DNA of 64,000 nt, taken from the NCBI RefSeq assembly GCF_036370855.1, contig NC_088101.1:2115501-2179500 (forward strand), read 5' to 3'. Origin of the DNA: Dromaius novaehollandiae (lineage: Eukaryota > Chordata > Aves > Casuariiformes > Dromaiidae). The notes under the pieces were generated by a model. That model was given only the letters and a program-made list of their open reading frames with translations, was not told where the DNA came from and made no database searches. Position numbers and translations under genes: made by a program. Below are positions 11,255 through 25,812 of this stretch, piece after piece (positions within the stretch are counted from its first letter, which is position 1; the number at the start of each line of letters is the position of its first letter).

Positions 11255-13160
11255 CAAGCATGTGTTTCTGCTCAGCTGCAAAGCCATGGCTATGTGAGTA
11301 CTCTGCTTTCAGGGCCAGAATGGGTATATGGAGCAGAAGCTCAAGTGTATTTGCACCACACTATTGTGGTAGACATGTGCACAGTCTTTTTAAATAAGCA
11401 AAGTGTTCACACCTTATTGCCAAACTTGCACTTGAATCTTTTTACCTGAGTCCTGAATTGCAGATTCAAAGCAGAACCTGTACCTGCAATTGCCTCATCT
11501 GTGCCTACAGTCAGAAGGTAAACATAAGGGTACAGTCCTTTGCATTTCTTACTCAAAATTTGGGTACAAAACTACCAGTGCCATTACTGGTGGCACAAAA
11601 TTCACTCCTGGAGTGATGGCACCTGATTTAAGTGTGTCCTAATTTTCCCAGTGTTTTCAGTTATTTGCATTTTGTTTTATGAAGGAACATTGTAGCAAAA
11701 GCACTAGGGGTTATAAATAAAGCTGGTGAAAATAGCAAGGATTGTAGCAGGAAAGGAGAAAAGGCTTGTGAAAATATTTTCGTTGTTTGCTCTGTGAAAA
11801 TATCAACAATATTTTTAAAGGTGAAAGCTTCACATCCCCTCTGTTTACATATGTGATCATTTGGAAAGTGGAATTAAAGCTTAAAGCAGACTGATTGAGA
11901 AGTGTTGTGTCAAAATGAAGCAAGTGTAGGTACTAAGGAATGAATTTAGTTCTAATCATATTCAGAAAGGAGGGCAGAATTCAGATTAACACACAAGTAG
12001 AGGCCTTCTGGCAGAGAGATATACTGAAGCCACAAGGGACCTAAAGAGATTGAGAAAAACTGTCCAGCTCAAAGGAACAGAAATGTTAATGCCTACATTA
12101 GAGTGAAGTCCACAGTTCCCTTTTCTAGTTTCCACCATTCTCACAGCCCTCGCTTGCATGAATATATATTATTGAATAGATTTGTTTCAAACCATCTGTT
12201 TGAGAGCAGGGGCTAATGAAAAATAGAAACAGCCTTGGAACAATTAATCAAAGGCATGTGCCATTGAATGAGAAAGGCCTGGGGAGCCAGATGGCAGGTG
12301 TCAACTCTGACTTACAGCTACAGAAACTTGCTCAACTTTCCCCACGGAGAGGAGCGATTAACTATGGTGAAATGGTGTTGTCAACTGTCCTCTCATAGTC
12401 TGTATGTATCAGAGAGGAGGGAGAAGAGGGGGTGTAGTTCTCCTTGGATTTAAGGTCTGTTACATGCTTTCAGAGCAGCATCTTCAACAGACCATACAGT
12501 ATTCAGGAGAGATCACAGTACCATCACACTCTGGTCATATTTATCTACTGAACTCTCCTTATGATAGAAGATACTGAGAAGCAGTACTACAGAAGTTGGC
12601 TGCTTTTGCTCTGTGGTAGCTGACAACCCAGCTTTTCTTTTGGGCCAAATCCTCTCCTAATTTACCTTCCATGCATGCCATTTGAAGCCTTTTTTTGGAG
12701 GCGGGGGTAGAGTTTGGGTCATGTTTGTCTGCAGGGAGGAGATCCCTTGTAATTTCCAGTCCTATGGGAGAGCATTTCCAGAACTAAAACAAACAAGCCC
12801 ATCACACAGAATAGTTTTTTTTTTCTTTAAGTTGAATCTTCCTTATGCTTCTTTCTTTAATTTTTCCCATTCCCAGCCTCTTCCCCAGCTCAAAACCAGG
12901 GAATATACAGCCATAACAGAGTTAGCCCAGACCACAAAATTTGGCTTCTGGCAAAAGTATTAAAGTAATACAAATCCAAACTGTTGCTGCTACACACTCA
13001 AAAAAATCCTATTTGCCTGTACGTTTCAATATGAACATTTATTCTTTCATATACAAGGTTCTTCCTGAATCTTAACTACTGTTTACCATACTCTGCAGGC
13101 TCTATTTCTGAAATGCAGAATGCAGTCTGCAGATAAAATGAATCTTTTGGGATAGAACTT

Positions 13161-13230
13161 TAAATATACATCTATACCTATATATATGCATATACATATT
13201 TTGTGTATATGTAGTATAAATATATAATTA
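13161..13230. repeat. AT/ATAC low-complexity tract
   Basis: Alternating A/T with TATATATGCATATACATATT and similar units, including a GTGTATATGTAG stretch. Confidence 0.75.
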
Positions 13231-15129
13231 GAATTCACTAAAAGAAATTCCAAAGGTTATTTGGCAAGTACAGTCTAAGCCATTAATGCATCATAGAATG
13301 TATTAAGATAAAAATCAGGATTACTGTGATAGGAACTGGAATTTTATGTATTTGTGTTCATAGCTTTCAAAGTGATATCAGAATCATCATGTTAGGCTGT
13401 GACAGAATTACCAGTTGAATCTCAAACACATCCATTTCTAGAATGAAAAATATGGTATTGAAATATGCTATAGAAAGACATGAATTATGATTCCCCGCAG
13501 AGAGGAAAGATGGGGATAATGTTGACTTCTTCCAGTAATGCAAACATTAACATTAGAAAAGTGATACAAAGCGAGGCAGGACTGTATTGTACTTTTCCCA
13601 AGGGTTACAGGACAAAAAGAAACTGAAACAGAGGAGGGAGTCCAGATGAAACAAAAGAATAACCAGCTGTAGCACATGGAGAAGAGGAGAAGATTTAAAG
13701 TAGCTAGTTGAAGACATGGTTTAGGATGGGAGGAATCCATTTTTCTCGCATGCTCAGATATGTAGTTGAAATATCAGCAGACCACACAGCTAAAAAATAG
13801 GAGGAATAAGAGTCTCCCAGAGGTTAGTCATTACTGATCCTGCTGGAATTTGAGTCATTTTTCACATACTCTTCCTGTCATGACTGTTGGGCCAGGGTGA
13901 CTGGCAGCGCTTGCTCTGGGTGTCATTACTTTATAAACAACACACTTTTCATTTGATATGTGACTATTAAGCACATGATTTTGCTCTCTGGCAGTGACCA
14001 GCAACTATATATACTTGCCTGCAGCTGAGTTTATGCACTTGGTGTACTTGAATCATTTGGCCTCTATGGTGGCACACAAGTCCGTGGTAGGAGTCATAAG
14101 CAAGAGCAGCTAGAGGTACTCTACATAGCTTAGTTCTTCCACAAACATACGAGACACTCATCCTGACAAAGCAGCTCTTACATGCTTTAGCAGTGTATAG
14201 TATATTTGTTCATCAATAGCAGTATTAGAAACCATCCATTGTAGTTCCTGGAGGAAAATGCTGAGGGGCAAGGAGCTGATGGAAGTACTCCACCAAAATG
14301 CTGTGGTTTTCCTATGAAAAGTCAAACCCTCCTGGTCATAGTCCCCATGGTTCCATCATCATGACCCAGCAATTTCTCCCGCAAATGTGCCAACTACCCA
14401 AGAGCCCAATCAATTCAAGTGGCCCAAGCACAAGAGCCTAGTTAAAAACAAGGGTATATAATTAGCAATTGCTGAAGGAGAGAAATTAATCTTTCTTCTA
14501 TCCTGCTGCTAAGAGAAGGAACACAGGAAGAGAGGGTGAAGGTAGCTTGATGTAACATTGCATTTTCCAGTCATGACAGTCTCTCAGGATGGAATATCCT
14601 TTTCCTTCCCCTGCTCCCCAAACAAACTTCGTGGCCTTGGAGACAGCTGTATGAGGACTTCACTCCAGAGCTGTCCTTTCACCAGGCCCTGGTTTGGAGC
14701 TTCCTTGGAAAGTCCAAAGATTTCATCTTTGTGTTTCACTGTCCATATGCAACGTTTGCCTCTATCCCACCCACCACACACTCTCACACACTCAATTACC
14801 TTTCTGTGAGGCCAGCCCTTTTATGGGGCATTTGCATTTGAAATTAGGTGTGGAATTGAATCTGCTGTAGCTCAGATTTGTCTCTTGAGCAAAAGGAAAT
14901 GTAAGTGACTGCTTTGAAAAGAACTACATTACAACTGTGGAAAGGGATGGAGGTTGCACAAGAGAAGGAGGAAGGCTGATTTTGGTGGTAGATATTAAAG
15001 ATTTCACAATGGATAGGATCAAACAACACTATTGATAAGGTCAGAACTATCTAAACCAGTAGTACCTTAAAATTCACTTTGACACGAGGACCTCAATGTG
15101 CTGGAAAAGTCTTAAAAATAGTTTGTTTC

Positions 15130-15180
15130 AGAAGGAGAAGAAAGGAAAGCAAAGGGAAGGGAGGGGGAAAGGGAAGAGAA
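15130..15180. repeat. Polypurine tract
   Basis: About 50 bases of almost only A and G with repeated GAAGG, AAGGGAAGG and GAGGGGG units. Mirror-like polypurine tracts can form triplex DNA. Confidence 0.75.
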
Positions 15181-17003
15181 ACTGTTGCTGTGTGTGGACA
15201 GGGTTGTGTATATGCACACATACTTGAGTTTCTTTTGTCCAACACACTTCAAACACAGATTGTCTTGGCCAGGTAGTGTTCTCTATGTATAATTAAATGC
15301 ATTTACTTGGATGGGAGATTTTCAGTTGTGGTTGTTATAGGAGCTATCAGCTGAAAGTAGTACAAATACATTTCTTGATTCTTATTCCTAGCATGCTGTC
15401 AAGTTTTGGTTCTTCAGCAGACTTGCTACGCTGCAAGCATTTTTCAAGCTCAGATAAAATTTGGGGGATAGAGGAACAATACTGTCAGTAGTTTTTCCTG
15501 AGTTCTGATTAGTGAATACTGAAGGTTGAGTTACTCTTGAGAAGCATCTGTTAGCGTACAGGAAAAGATTTTCTGGGAGGAAAAGATTTCTGTGTGTGCT
15601 ATTTGCCTTTTCTCCTTCCTGAATTAAGTAGTATGCCTTTAAATGAAACATGTTAGAGTACAACTAGGCAAAGCAACGATTCCATCTCCACTGGGAAGGC
15701 AACATGCAGGACCCTGACTCTCTGCTGTCCTTCTAAACATGCAGCCTGCCCAGTGCAGGCATTTAAAGTCTTATCAGCTTTTTAAAATCACAGTAGGTGC
15801 TTTACAAATCTCTTCAGCAGTGCCTGATACTGTGCAACAGCGTGAAAGGGGACTTTGCTGTAGACAGAATGAGCAGTAAACTGCAAAGATGAATGAAATT
15901 ATGATATACTTGTTTTAGGTGGCTTAAGCTGCTGTGCCTGGAACATGTAGATGTGTGGAAATGGAGAGAGGATGAGTAGAAAGGTGAGCAGGTGTAGTTA
16001 ATCCTGATGGAATTCATGGATCTAACTTCATTCTCAGATAGATTTTTGCATCAGTCCTAGATTTCCACCAGTGCTGCTAAGCTAAAGCTAATACCATCTC
16101 TGGCATAGCTTTTCTGCTGTGGTCCCATATGTGAGTAATGATTGCCGTTTTTCTATATAACGATATTTAAATTCAGTACAAAGAGAAAAATATAAATCTA
16201 TTTTGGCATGGACAAAACCTAGATTCTTCAAGTGGTATCAAATTTACAAGCAACATTATATTAAAGCAGAATTATTTTGAAACACATTTCACCAGGAAGA
16301 ACGGTGGTATTTTGTGGCAGCATATTGGTCTTATATCTTTTTCTAATGCCTCTCAAATTTATTTTAGACTAGCTCAAGGCATGAGAAGATTTAGAGCCAG
16401 CCCTACCCCGAGCTCTACCCTCCTCATGTCTCAGTACAATATCATAACAAATTACTTGGATGAATTGGCAAATAATCCTTCGGCATTTTTTCCTACTTGT
16501 CAGCCCTTCACAACACACTACGGACATTTTCTTCTATATTTTGCAAATTAAGTAAAAGTTTCCATTCCCAAGGATAATTCTCTTAAGCCAGCAGAATATT
16601 TACCAGGTGTTTTAAACCACATAGGCATCTATTGCAAGGCAGTTCCCAAAACCTGAATTTCTGGGTAGATATTTCTTATGGCATTTGTGAAGAGGTGCTA
16701 CCACTTCCAGAAAGCTGCTCCAAGCAGCTAAGTTGGATGACCAAAATTTAGACAGCATAAACACTCCCCCTTTTCTTTCCTGTGTTTAAAATACAAATTC
16801 TGCAAATACCCTGGGGTGTGCAGCCACCAATGGAGCATCTGGTGCAGCAGTGAGAAGCAAGCCAGGAGAACACAAAGCAGCGAATCTGAAGGCTGAAGTG
16901 TCTCCAAGAGTCAAAGGAAGACCTTGCACGTCAGGGTGAACATACTTGTGCACACACCAGTAGTAGCCAGGGTCATGTGTACTCCTTAACTAGGATCTCA
17001 TAT

Positions 17004-17054
17004 GGACACTGGACTACATGGACCACTGGTCTAAGCCAGTGAAATAGTTCTTTT
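17004..17054 (+). repeat. Old CR1-type 3' tail fragment
   Basis: ACACTGGACTACATGGACCA followed by CTGGTCTAAGCCAGTG and an AGTTCTTTT end is close to the CR1 3' tail pattern CTGGACTAGATGGACCATTGGTCTGACCCAGT. Confidence 0.7.
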
Positions 17055-20000
17055 AGGAAGACAAGTAATTCTGTAGGTGAAGGGTAGCAATTCTCCCCTA
17101 AAAGGATCACCATGAAAGATGAAAAGTAACTGTTCTACTGGAAAAACACAGGAATTTTTTCAACGTCCTTTTCCCCTAGTGTATGTTAAAATATATTTGA
17201 AGCCTTATGAAAGATAAAAAGGCAATTTTTGAAGGGTTTTATTAGAAACAATTTATCAGTTTGCAGGCACAGGAATTAAAAATTTAGCAAATCCTCATTA
17301 ACACAAAAGAAAAGTTTGGTGAAACATCCATTAACCATAAATAAAATACTAATAAAATGTTCATAAACATCACCCAAAGATAGAGTATTATCACTGCCCC
17401 TTATGAGTCATACATACAGTACAGAAATAAATGGCCACTTCTGTGGCTGGATTTAGGGGAACTGCTTAGACTTCTGCTCCATAACTGTTAGACAAACACC
17501 ACTGAACTGGTTCCAGGGACACATCAACTTTGAAACCACCCTAATCCAGACCCTTACATAAAATATCTATACAGACCTGTTTCCAGTTTTGGGGGGGAGG
17601 TTTTGGATCACCGTTCTTTGTATTTATTTATTTTGTGCGCTGGTTGCTACTAGCCCAGTACTTGTTATTTCTTATGAAAATGTCCTTGTATTCAGTTTGA
17701 CCATCCAATTTCATTTGACACAACCATTTTCTATTTGTGATGTTTGTCTTTGCAGTTATGTGTGAAGAAATACAAATGAAGTCGAAAATCTTCTTTAAAG
17801 CTCTAAGCTTAGACACTGTATAAGAAAGTTTACTTTTTGTACATATTATATACTTGAATTCCAGAAGTAATATTTGCCATCTCATTGTCCAGATACTTCA
17901 TGAACATGAATATCTGTTTGGCAGGTAAGGCTTACTTCCAGATGTTATCCAAAGGAACAAAATGGTTAAATGACTTGTTCAAGGATATCCAGCAGAAGGA
18001 GCAGAGAAACGAGTAAGTACCCAGGAATGCAGGAAAACCACATTCAGAGCCTTGTGATGAATGAGGCAGAGGAAGAAGTGGCAACCTGTGTGTCCTTCAC
18101 CCCAGATGAATGTACCAGACACAAGAATCAGTGTCCCTCTTGCTGCCTAAATTATTATTAATTACTTATGAAATTGGGCACAGCTGCAACAGGGAGACAG
18201 AAAAATTTCATCACAGAACAGTCAGCAGCCCAACAGCTCAGCGCTCCCAGGGTGGTCTATGCCCTGGCTGTTCTCAGGAGGCTCTATCATTCCCTCTCTC
18301 ACCTCACTGCACAGCTTGTCACATCCTCCTGAGGAACACAGTATTGAAATGGAGAGCTTCCCTCTGGGAATTGTTTGGTTTAGTGTTTTCCATTGAAGAA
18401 AAAAAAAAAGGGTTTTCCTGAGCAGCACTCCTCAGGATTTCTTCTTCCTTTACCCTGGACTATTTCCCATCACTTTATAAAATCTAATTATCACTCTCCC
18501 CAGTTCCTTCCTTTTCATATTTTTAACACCTTCCTATCCTTCCCCTCCACCTGCCTGTTGTTCTTGAATTGATTAAGCACCTCAATGTCACAGCCTTCTC
18601 TCACCTATCTGATCACTGTGAGGGAGGAAGGAGACAGCCTTTCAGGTCTGTCTCTCCAATCGTCCAACTATTCAGGATATGGAGAGACAAGAGTCCAAGC
18701 TACAGATAGATCCTAATCCACGTGCACAGGCTGCTGGCCACTTTTGCTTACAACACAGTCTTTCATTCCCAGCTACTGAGTCGTATCTCCATGAGCGTCT
18801 GCCTTCACTGAAGTGGAGGATGGAGGTAGTGTCTCTGGACACTTCAAGGTCAGGCAGAAAGCCTATTTCCTGGGGAGCAATGCGCAAAGGTGTTGTGGAG
18901 AAGATGGAGATGTCAGGAACCATTACTTGGCATTTCCACCATGATGTCCAATTGTAGACACCTTTTACAAATCACCTACCGCTGTTTTGTGACCACAAAC
19001 AATTCAGAAATATTACTCAAAGACCACACTTTCAAACTCCCCTCTCTGCCTTCCCTTCTGAAAGTAAGGAATCTGCAGATTAGACCCTGGATACAATTTC
19101 CCTCAGTCTTGCATCTTGTATTAACCATCTGTGCTCATGCAAAGCAAGGATACAGTACTACTAAAGGACAATGACTTCTATTTAAACATACATGGCAGCC
19201 ATGGAGAACAAGAGACAACCTCACAGAGTCACGGCCCTACCTATGCAGCAGGACTGCCCTTTTCACCAGAGACAACACTGGGTGGCAGTCCTATGCCACT
19301 AGATAAGCTACAGACACGTATCTCCTATGCCATGATACACAAGATGAAAAGATGTACTGAGAACATCAAGTCTTGAAAAGATGGGCACATGTCTGTTCTT
19401 GAAAAGACTTCCTCTACATGGCCTACTCACTGGACTCTAAAATGGCACAGTTCCTGGAGAAGAGAAAATGTAGGTCTAAACTGAGTGGAGGCAAAATCCC
19501 AGAAGTCTGCTAAGCATGTGAATAGATCCTTCTGCTGCCAAGGTTTTTCCCAACATCATCTCAGTGATGTTACCAGTTTCAGGGTTATTGAAAAATATTG
19601 TCCATAAATTGGAAATTTACAGCAGGAAGTGTTTTCTGATTATTATTGAATCCTTTCTATACTGGGAAGTAATTCGCTGAAAGCATGAACTGTTGCTGTC
19701 TGGATTTTAGGAAGCAAATACTACAATGAAACAAAGTTCCCATTTTATTTGCTCTCTTCCTTTTTTTTATTGCCACAAAAAATTAAGTTGTTGAACCCTT
19801 TGAGAGAGAACACTGTCCATCTGACAATACAGCTGGAAGCATGCTCTTTCTCTTTTCAACAAAACTATTGTGGACAGGTTTTCTTTAACTTTTTTTGTTT
19901 TAGTGGAAAATGTTAAAATGATGGGGGAAGGGAAATAGTTCATGAAAAATAACCATATTCTGGTTTTCTTTGGCTCTTTACTCCTTAGCCAATAATAGTT

Positions 20001-23000
20001 GATAAATATTGTGGGGACTGAAAATTTGCATTGTTTCACTGAAAGGGGTTGGTGCAAGCAAAAGGGCATGGTGAAAGAGGAAATAGTTTCAGTTTTCAAA
20101 GACTTCTTTTGATCCACAGTCTAGAAAAACTCCGAAAACAATGGTTTTGTTTTGTCCTCTTACAGTTTTCAGTGAGAAGTGAAAAATATCAGTATTTCTG
20201 ACCAGTTCTACAATGTATCCAGTTATTTCTTCTGTGTATGTAATACAGTGGAGGCATCCAATTTTTGCAGAAATACTTCTGCACCATCTGGTACAGAATT
20301 CAAGATCTGCCAGGTGACAGAGAGCATGAGGCTGGGAGTACTGCAGGTTGCCTAGAAAGAAAAACCTGAACTCCTAACAAGGTGTCTGTGCAGTCTTAGA
20401 AGACTAATGATTTTAACATAACTTTTTCCCTTTGGGACACATTCTTTGACTCCCTGAAGGATCTCCACACCCTCCTTGTGCACAGCACCCCATTCAAATT
20501 CTTTTGTGCTTAACTCAAGCCTTTAACAAATGTTTTGAATGAAAAATCCCTTTTGTATGCTATTCACTACATGCATTCAATTAATATCCTTCAGTTTTAT
20601 GATCCAGTCTATTCTCCCTCACTTTTTGCTTTGTTTATTTCCCTACTGTTACTAAATACAGTCTTTCAAGGCTGTCAGTTGGGTAGGCACCCCTCTTTAA
20701 CTTACTGACAGAAACTTCCTGTTGCAGTGGAACAGAATAATGCACCACCAAGGAGTTGTTTAAACATACAGAGAAGTCTCTCTGTCTTTTGATGCAAGTG
20801 CACTGAAGAGCAACAAGACCCCTACGGTCACTGAAATGCTCTCTGTCCTCCACAAAACAAACAAAATGTAAAAAGCTATTTAACGCTGAGTTCTGAGCAA
20901 GCAGATTTCTAAAATGGCAAGTCAGCCCTTAACACGTTCTGCTTAACTTCATGTGACAGTTTGTAAAGCACTTTCCCCATCCAAAATGGGAAGGGGAAAG
21001 AAGAAAAAAAAAAGAAGAGATGAAACCAAAAAGCCTTCCATACATTGTGCTTCATTTCTCTAGACGAAATAGCCAATGGCTTTCTGAACTGTTTTTCAAA
21101 AGTTTTTTCCAGAAAGGCTCATAGCAAGGAATCCTTTCCAGTCACTCTGGAAATTGGGACTTAAGTATTGCTTTATGCATGACTTCCAATTACTGCAGGT
21201 ATCTAGGAAACATAGCAAACTGCTTTATATGTCTCTTGGATAGATTGCTTAGAAACACTGCTTAGTCAAGAATTTTTACTTCCTTTTGAAACGAAAACAT
21301 TCTTGCTTTGCTAAAATCCTCAGAGCATCAATGGAAGTGAAGTGGGGGCTGAAACATTATCTTTTGGGCAACAGGAACTCCCGATGAAATGACAGACAGC
21401 ATGAGGTGCAAGATCCAGATCCATTAAAGGTGGGGTTCTTTACAGAGGGTGCTGCCAACAAACTGAAAGCAATAAAGCAAATATAATGCTGTGGGATCCT
21501 GGCTGTAGAGGCACCCCGCTAATGTCCTACACACTGGGGAACTTGCTTGGCTTGCTCCTGTCACCAGGAGAGTTGTTTTCTACACTGATCTGTGTAGGCT
21601 TTCAAGCAAGCCTGTGCAGTTTGCCAGATGGGAAAATATATTTGCCTTAAGGAACGGACAGTTTGCTAACTGCTTAGCCAAACAGAACAGATGTGAACAC
21701 CTATTCAGCTAAAAGGATATTAACATTGCCAAAAAGGTTAATATTTCAGGGAGAGGGGTTGACTTTGTTGCTTTTGGGTATCCTGGGTAAATATATCTGA
21801 TCTAGTAGACTCTAACTGTGCCTTGATACCAGTTTTAAGGATTGCCACTCCATAAGCATGGAGTGTCTTAAGGATGAACAATCACATTGACTTCATCTTA
21901 CCTCAAATCATATTAACGTAAAAGGAAAGAAAAACATTCATTGACAGCATTCCAAATATAAAATAGAGTTACAACAGTTTATGAAGTTACAGGAATGGAA
22001 ACCACACAGATATTATCAACTTAAAAAGATCTGTCCTGGGGGTCCTCCCTTACTCTGTATGGTCCAGTTGATGGACTGTTAGCTACTTGCAGCTTTCTGG
22101 TTGCCAGTCTAATTCTCAGACAGCTCTGCTTCCTTTGGTTTTATTTAGAAGATAGGACTACTATTAAGAGAAGTAAGGTAGCTCTTATATTTCCTTTAAA
22201 TCTGCACTGGGGAGAAAGAGACATTAAGTCAAATGAAAGTTCCTTTCTCTACCCTCAGCCACCCAGTGGCTAGCCAAGTTCTGTGAAGTTCACAATACCT
22301 GCAATTTTATTGTGGGTTTGAAGCATAAGCATGCCATCCCTGGCATTAGACAGCAGAAGAAAATCTAACAGACATTCTGCCAAATAAGCAAACCCCCAAA
22401 ATGTAATTCATACCTCTTCAAAATAACCTAATGCCAATCTAATGTCAGTTTGCAACATAAATGCACAAATACTCCATTGAGTGCCTCCCTGGTTTGCAAT
22501 CAAATTGCAGTTCTGAAGGGGCAGCATCAATATACCCATCCATCAACCCATCCACAATGTCATATATGAAGCATTTCTTAGATCAGCATCAAAATAATTT
22601 CTACCTTGACTCTCTAAACTCCTTTGGAAGAATCTCAAACAAGGAACTGTCAGTAGCTATCTAACCGTTGAGTGCTGAAGCACTTGTCTGAGCCAAGAGA
22701 GAGATATAATACAACCATATAACTTAAAGTTAGCTCATGCAGATATCTAGTGTTCGCAAGGACCAGGGAGATGCTGCAGCTTTACTGGAAATGCTGGATC
22801 ACCCATTTATTACTAGATATGTTTTAAAGCATAGAGAATGGCTGAACACATACACAATGTTTACATGTATGGTTCTGATGGTTAGACTCTTTATCAGAAA
22901 TTTCATGCTCAGATAACTAAATAGAATGGGTTTTTTCCCCTCTCCAAGACACCTACAGAAAGAGACAGGTTGTAAATACATGGGAAGTGAAGTCATTGTG

Positions 23001-25245
23001 AAAGCAGGTGAGAAGTTATTTGGAAACATATTAATTGTTGCTTGAAGCAGAAAGCTGGACACTGGAAAAGAACCAGCAAATCTCACAGCCACATTCCTAG
23101 TGTGTGGCAACATCAGATGGATCGTTATGAAAAACAAACAAGGCAACTTTAGATATAGGATAGGACAGAATCTGATCCCTGCTGAAACCATACCAAGCCA
23201 TCTGTCTGTATTATTGATGAAATCAGTCCAGTCCAAAGAATGAATGGTGTTAACAAGACATTTGCAGAGCCTGAGGAATGTGTCTGGTCATTAGCACTAT
23301 GTGAAGGTGTGGGAATTCATACAATTGATGCAGCATTCAGCATTTGCAGGGAGACATCAATAAAGTTGCTGGGAGATACAACTTAGGACCTAACAAAAGC
23401 ATTTGTGGCAAGAATTTTACTGCGGGTCACAACAGCCAGTTTTCAGCTAGTCTCATCAATATGCCAAATCTCCTCTAATTCACATTTGAACAACAGAAAA
23501 ATAGATGAGAACAGGTTTTTGAGAGAGGCTACATGACAAATTTCTATACGCCATATTTGAGTTCTTCTATTAAAAGTTAATGAAGAGCACTGTGAGGAAA
23601 TGGACCTTCCTAAATGATCTCAGGAGAAGGACATGTTACTGAGTTTGATTTCTATGCCTCTATAATGCGTACAAAAAAGTAAGTCATAATTATTGCAGAA
23701 ACTACAACTACCCTTGCCTCTTTTGTGGCTTTAGATAGAGTATATTTGCCCAACACAATCATGGTACCTGGATAAGATCCACCAAAAATTCATGAATAGA
23801 GTCTTTCTTTGGGATAGGCATATATAGAATATATATGCAATATGACTGCCATACCTTTTTGGGGTGCAAAATGCGAGCTTTGCAGGCAAGATAAAGATGG
23901 TGACCCTAGAACTCCTGAAAAGAAAGCACACTTAGATCTTGTCCAAACTGGGAAACTAATGGGATCTTTTACAGAAACTCTTTCAAAAATTGCAGGAATT
24001 CACCTGCAATCTGCAGTCCCATACAACAACACCAACTGGTAGCACTGAATGACACTACCAGTTCTGCAGTAAAGAGGAAGAAGTTGCTCTGAGCAGCTTC
24101 CACCTTGCAAAGGCTGTATATTGCAGCACATATCGCACATCATGCAAGTCATCCAGCAGGGATATGGAGTCCTTGCAATGGGATCCCACAGTGCTCTAAC
24201 AAGCTGTGGCTGGGCAACTTTTGTCAAAAGGAGTCTGGACAACAGGGACAACCAGCACCCAGAGCCATCCCAAAGCTTAACCAATACAATTCTTGTTTAA
24301 TTGATGAATGCACATGACCTAGGAAAGGGCTTGTGCACAGACCGTGAAAGTTACAAAACAGTGCTCACCAAAAAGTTGATGGTACAGGGAAAGTTAGTGT
24401 GCAAGGTCATTTCAGTGAATGTTTGGAGGGCAAAGTGAAACAGAACCATGATGTAATTTAAAATAATTCAGATAGGCTGGGATTTACCTCCCTGAACTTT
24501 AACTTTAGACTTTCTTTATAGTCAGAGTGAGAGATCACCCCCTTCAGATGGTGATTCATCCTGTCTCTCCTGGGAGAGAATGAATCAACCTCTGCTTTTA
24601 ACGCTCTCTTCACTGATTACAAAGAAGGCCTAGATGATTAGCTTATACTTAACCACTTTCTAAATGCAGCTAAAAGCAGAGGAGGTGAACCCTACCCATT
24701 TTGTGATGACATACAGATGCCAGACAGATCATCCAACATGTTTTCATAATGGGAAAATACTGTGGTGGTTAGTCCATATGAATGTTACATGCCTATTCCT
24801 GTGCAGAACCAGTCTGGGACAAAAAGAAATGCTTTAAATGGTAACTAAATAATAAATAGGTAGATTTATAGCCAGGTGAGACTATAAAGATGAGTAACTA
24901 TTAAGCTGCTTTATGTTTTGGATCTCTCTCTAGTTTTTCGTGAAAGGCAGGTCTTACTATTACTTAGTGCCTTGTATAAAATGTATTAATTTTCTCTGAA
25001 GCTTGTTTTACATTGTATTCCTCCTTTAAGAAATACCTCCATTGAAAGCTCTTATATATTTGCTATTTTGTGAGACATTCTGACATCTAACTATCAGAGA
25101 AAAAACCTTGCCACCTGTTCCAGAGCTAATTAACGTGCTGCAAAGGCTGTGCCCTCCTAAGGTCACATGGCCTGAAAGCGGATGGTCACGTTTATAGTCA
25201 GCTGTTTTTGTCAAGTGTTACCTACTCACTGAGAGAGTTCCTGGG
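17055..25245. other. Non-coding stretch, largely unique
   Basis: Mostly unrecognised unique sequence. It holds a MIR-like fragment near 17.96-18.05 kb and a short AT inverted repeat at about 23819-23839 (GCATATATA ... TATATATGC). The longest ATG frame in the window, 145 codons on the minus strand at 22799-23236, lies here but shows no domain or splice context. A 32-nt candidate exon at 17893-17924 lies between TTGCCATCTCATTGTCCAG and GTAAGG; it is too short to weigh. Confidence 0.5.
17950..18050 (-). repeat. MIR/L2-type relic, minus orientation
   Basis: ATGGTTAAATGACTTGTTCA, then AGGATATCCAGCAGAAGGAG and GAGTAAGTACCCAGGAATGC, follow the reverse complement of the MIR core (GAGGTTAAGTAACTTGCCCAAGGTCACACAGC...CAGAG...). 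Diverged but ordered. Confidence 0.5.
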
Positions 25246-25812
25246 TCTATAAGGGAACAGAAAGATTATGCCCTCTGCCTCCTCCCTTCTTGCTTTCCCT
25301 TGGATTCTTCTACTCAAACCACTCTGAACTTGCAATAAGGTATGTTATCCTCTGAGTGTAGCTGCATAAATGTGGGAAGAATGTTTATGAAGGCAAGTTT
25401 CTCTTTAGCTTTCTTTCTCTCTCTCTCTCTCTGTTGGTAGAGAATGGGGGTTATACTTCCTCTGAAGCTTCTGTGCATGTGCAGTTCCAAAAGAAAAGTA
25501 ATGATGTTTGAGGGATGTTTCCACCTCAGTTATTCTCCTATGGGAAATGCCCTCTTAACAAAACTAAAATTTTTCACTGGGAAAACCAGAATTGTGCTCA
25601 GCAAAACTGGCTATCCAGAGAAAATAACAGAAATTGGCAGGTCCCCAGCTGCATGCCTGATCCTTTCTATTTCCTTTTCTGTGACCAAACTGTTGGAAAG
25701 TCAGTGCATGTATTCTCTATTTTCCTGGCACTTAGTTTCCAGGAGGAGAGAGAATAAGGCACATAAGGGAGTTGGAAAGTCAAGACTCAGCCTCCTGAAA
25801 CTTCCCCATTGA
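25246..25812 (+). other. Candidate two-exon mini-gene with 122-codon frame
   Basis: A TATA-like TCTATAAGGG sits at 25246-25255. A donor (AATAAG|GTATGT) lies at 25340, and an acceptor built from a (CT)8 tract and TGTTGGTAG ends at 25440, giving a 101-base possible intron. An ATG at 25444 then opens a 122-codon frame beginning MGVILPLKLLCMCSSKRK and ending at 25812. I do not recognise the protein. It has a hydrophobic start but no clear domain. The (CT)n repeat makes a false acceptor likely, so confidence is low. Confidence 0.15.
25417..25432. repeat. (CT)8 microsatellite
   Basis: Uninterrupted CT dinucleotides preceded by TTTCTT; they form the pyrimidine tract of a possible acceptor at 25440. 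Confidence 0.85.

Larger units (their letters stand above)
11255..17003. other. Non-coding stretch with microsatellite patches
   Basis: Unique AT-rich sequence. It contains an ATATAC-rich tract at 13161-13230 and a purine-rich tract at 15130-15180. Frames of 60-93 codons are scattered without domains. No exon with two strong splice sites stood out. Confidence 0.55.

Noticed and set aside
22799..23236. Longest ATG frame, 145 codons on the minus strand
   Set aside because: No domain, no splice or promoter context, and random frames of this length are expected about once in 64 kb of AT-rich sequence read in six frames.
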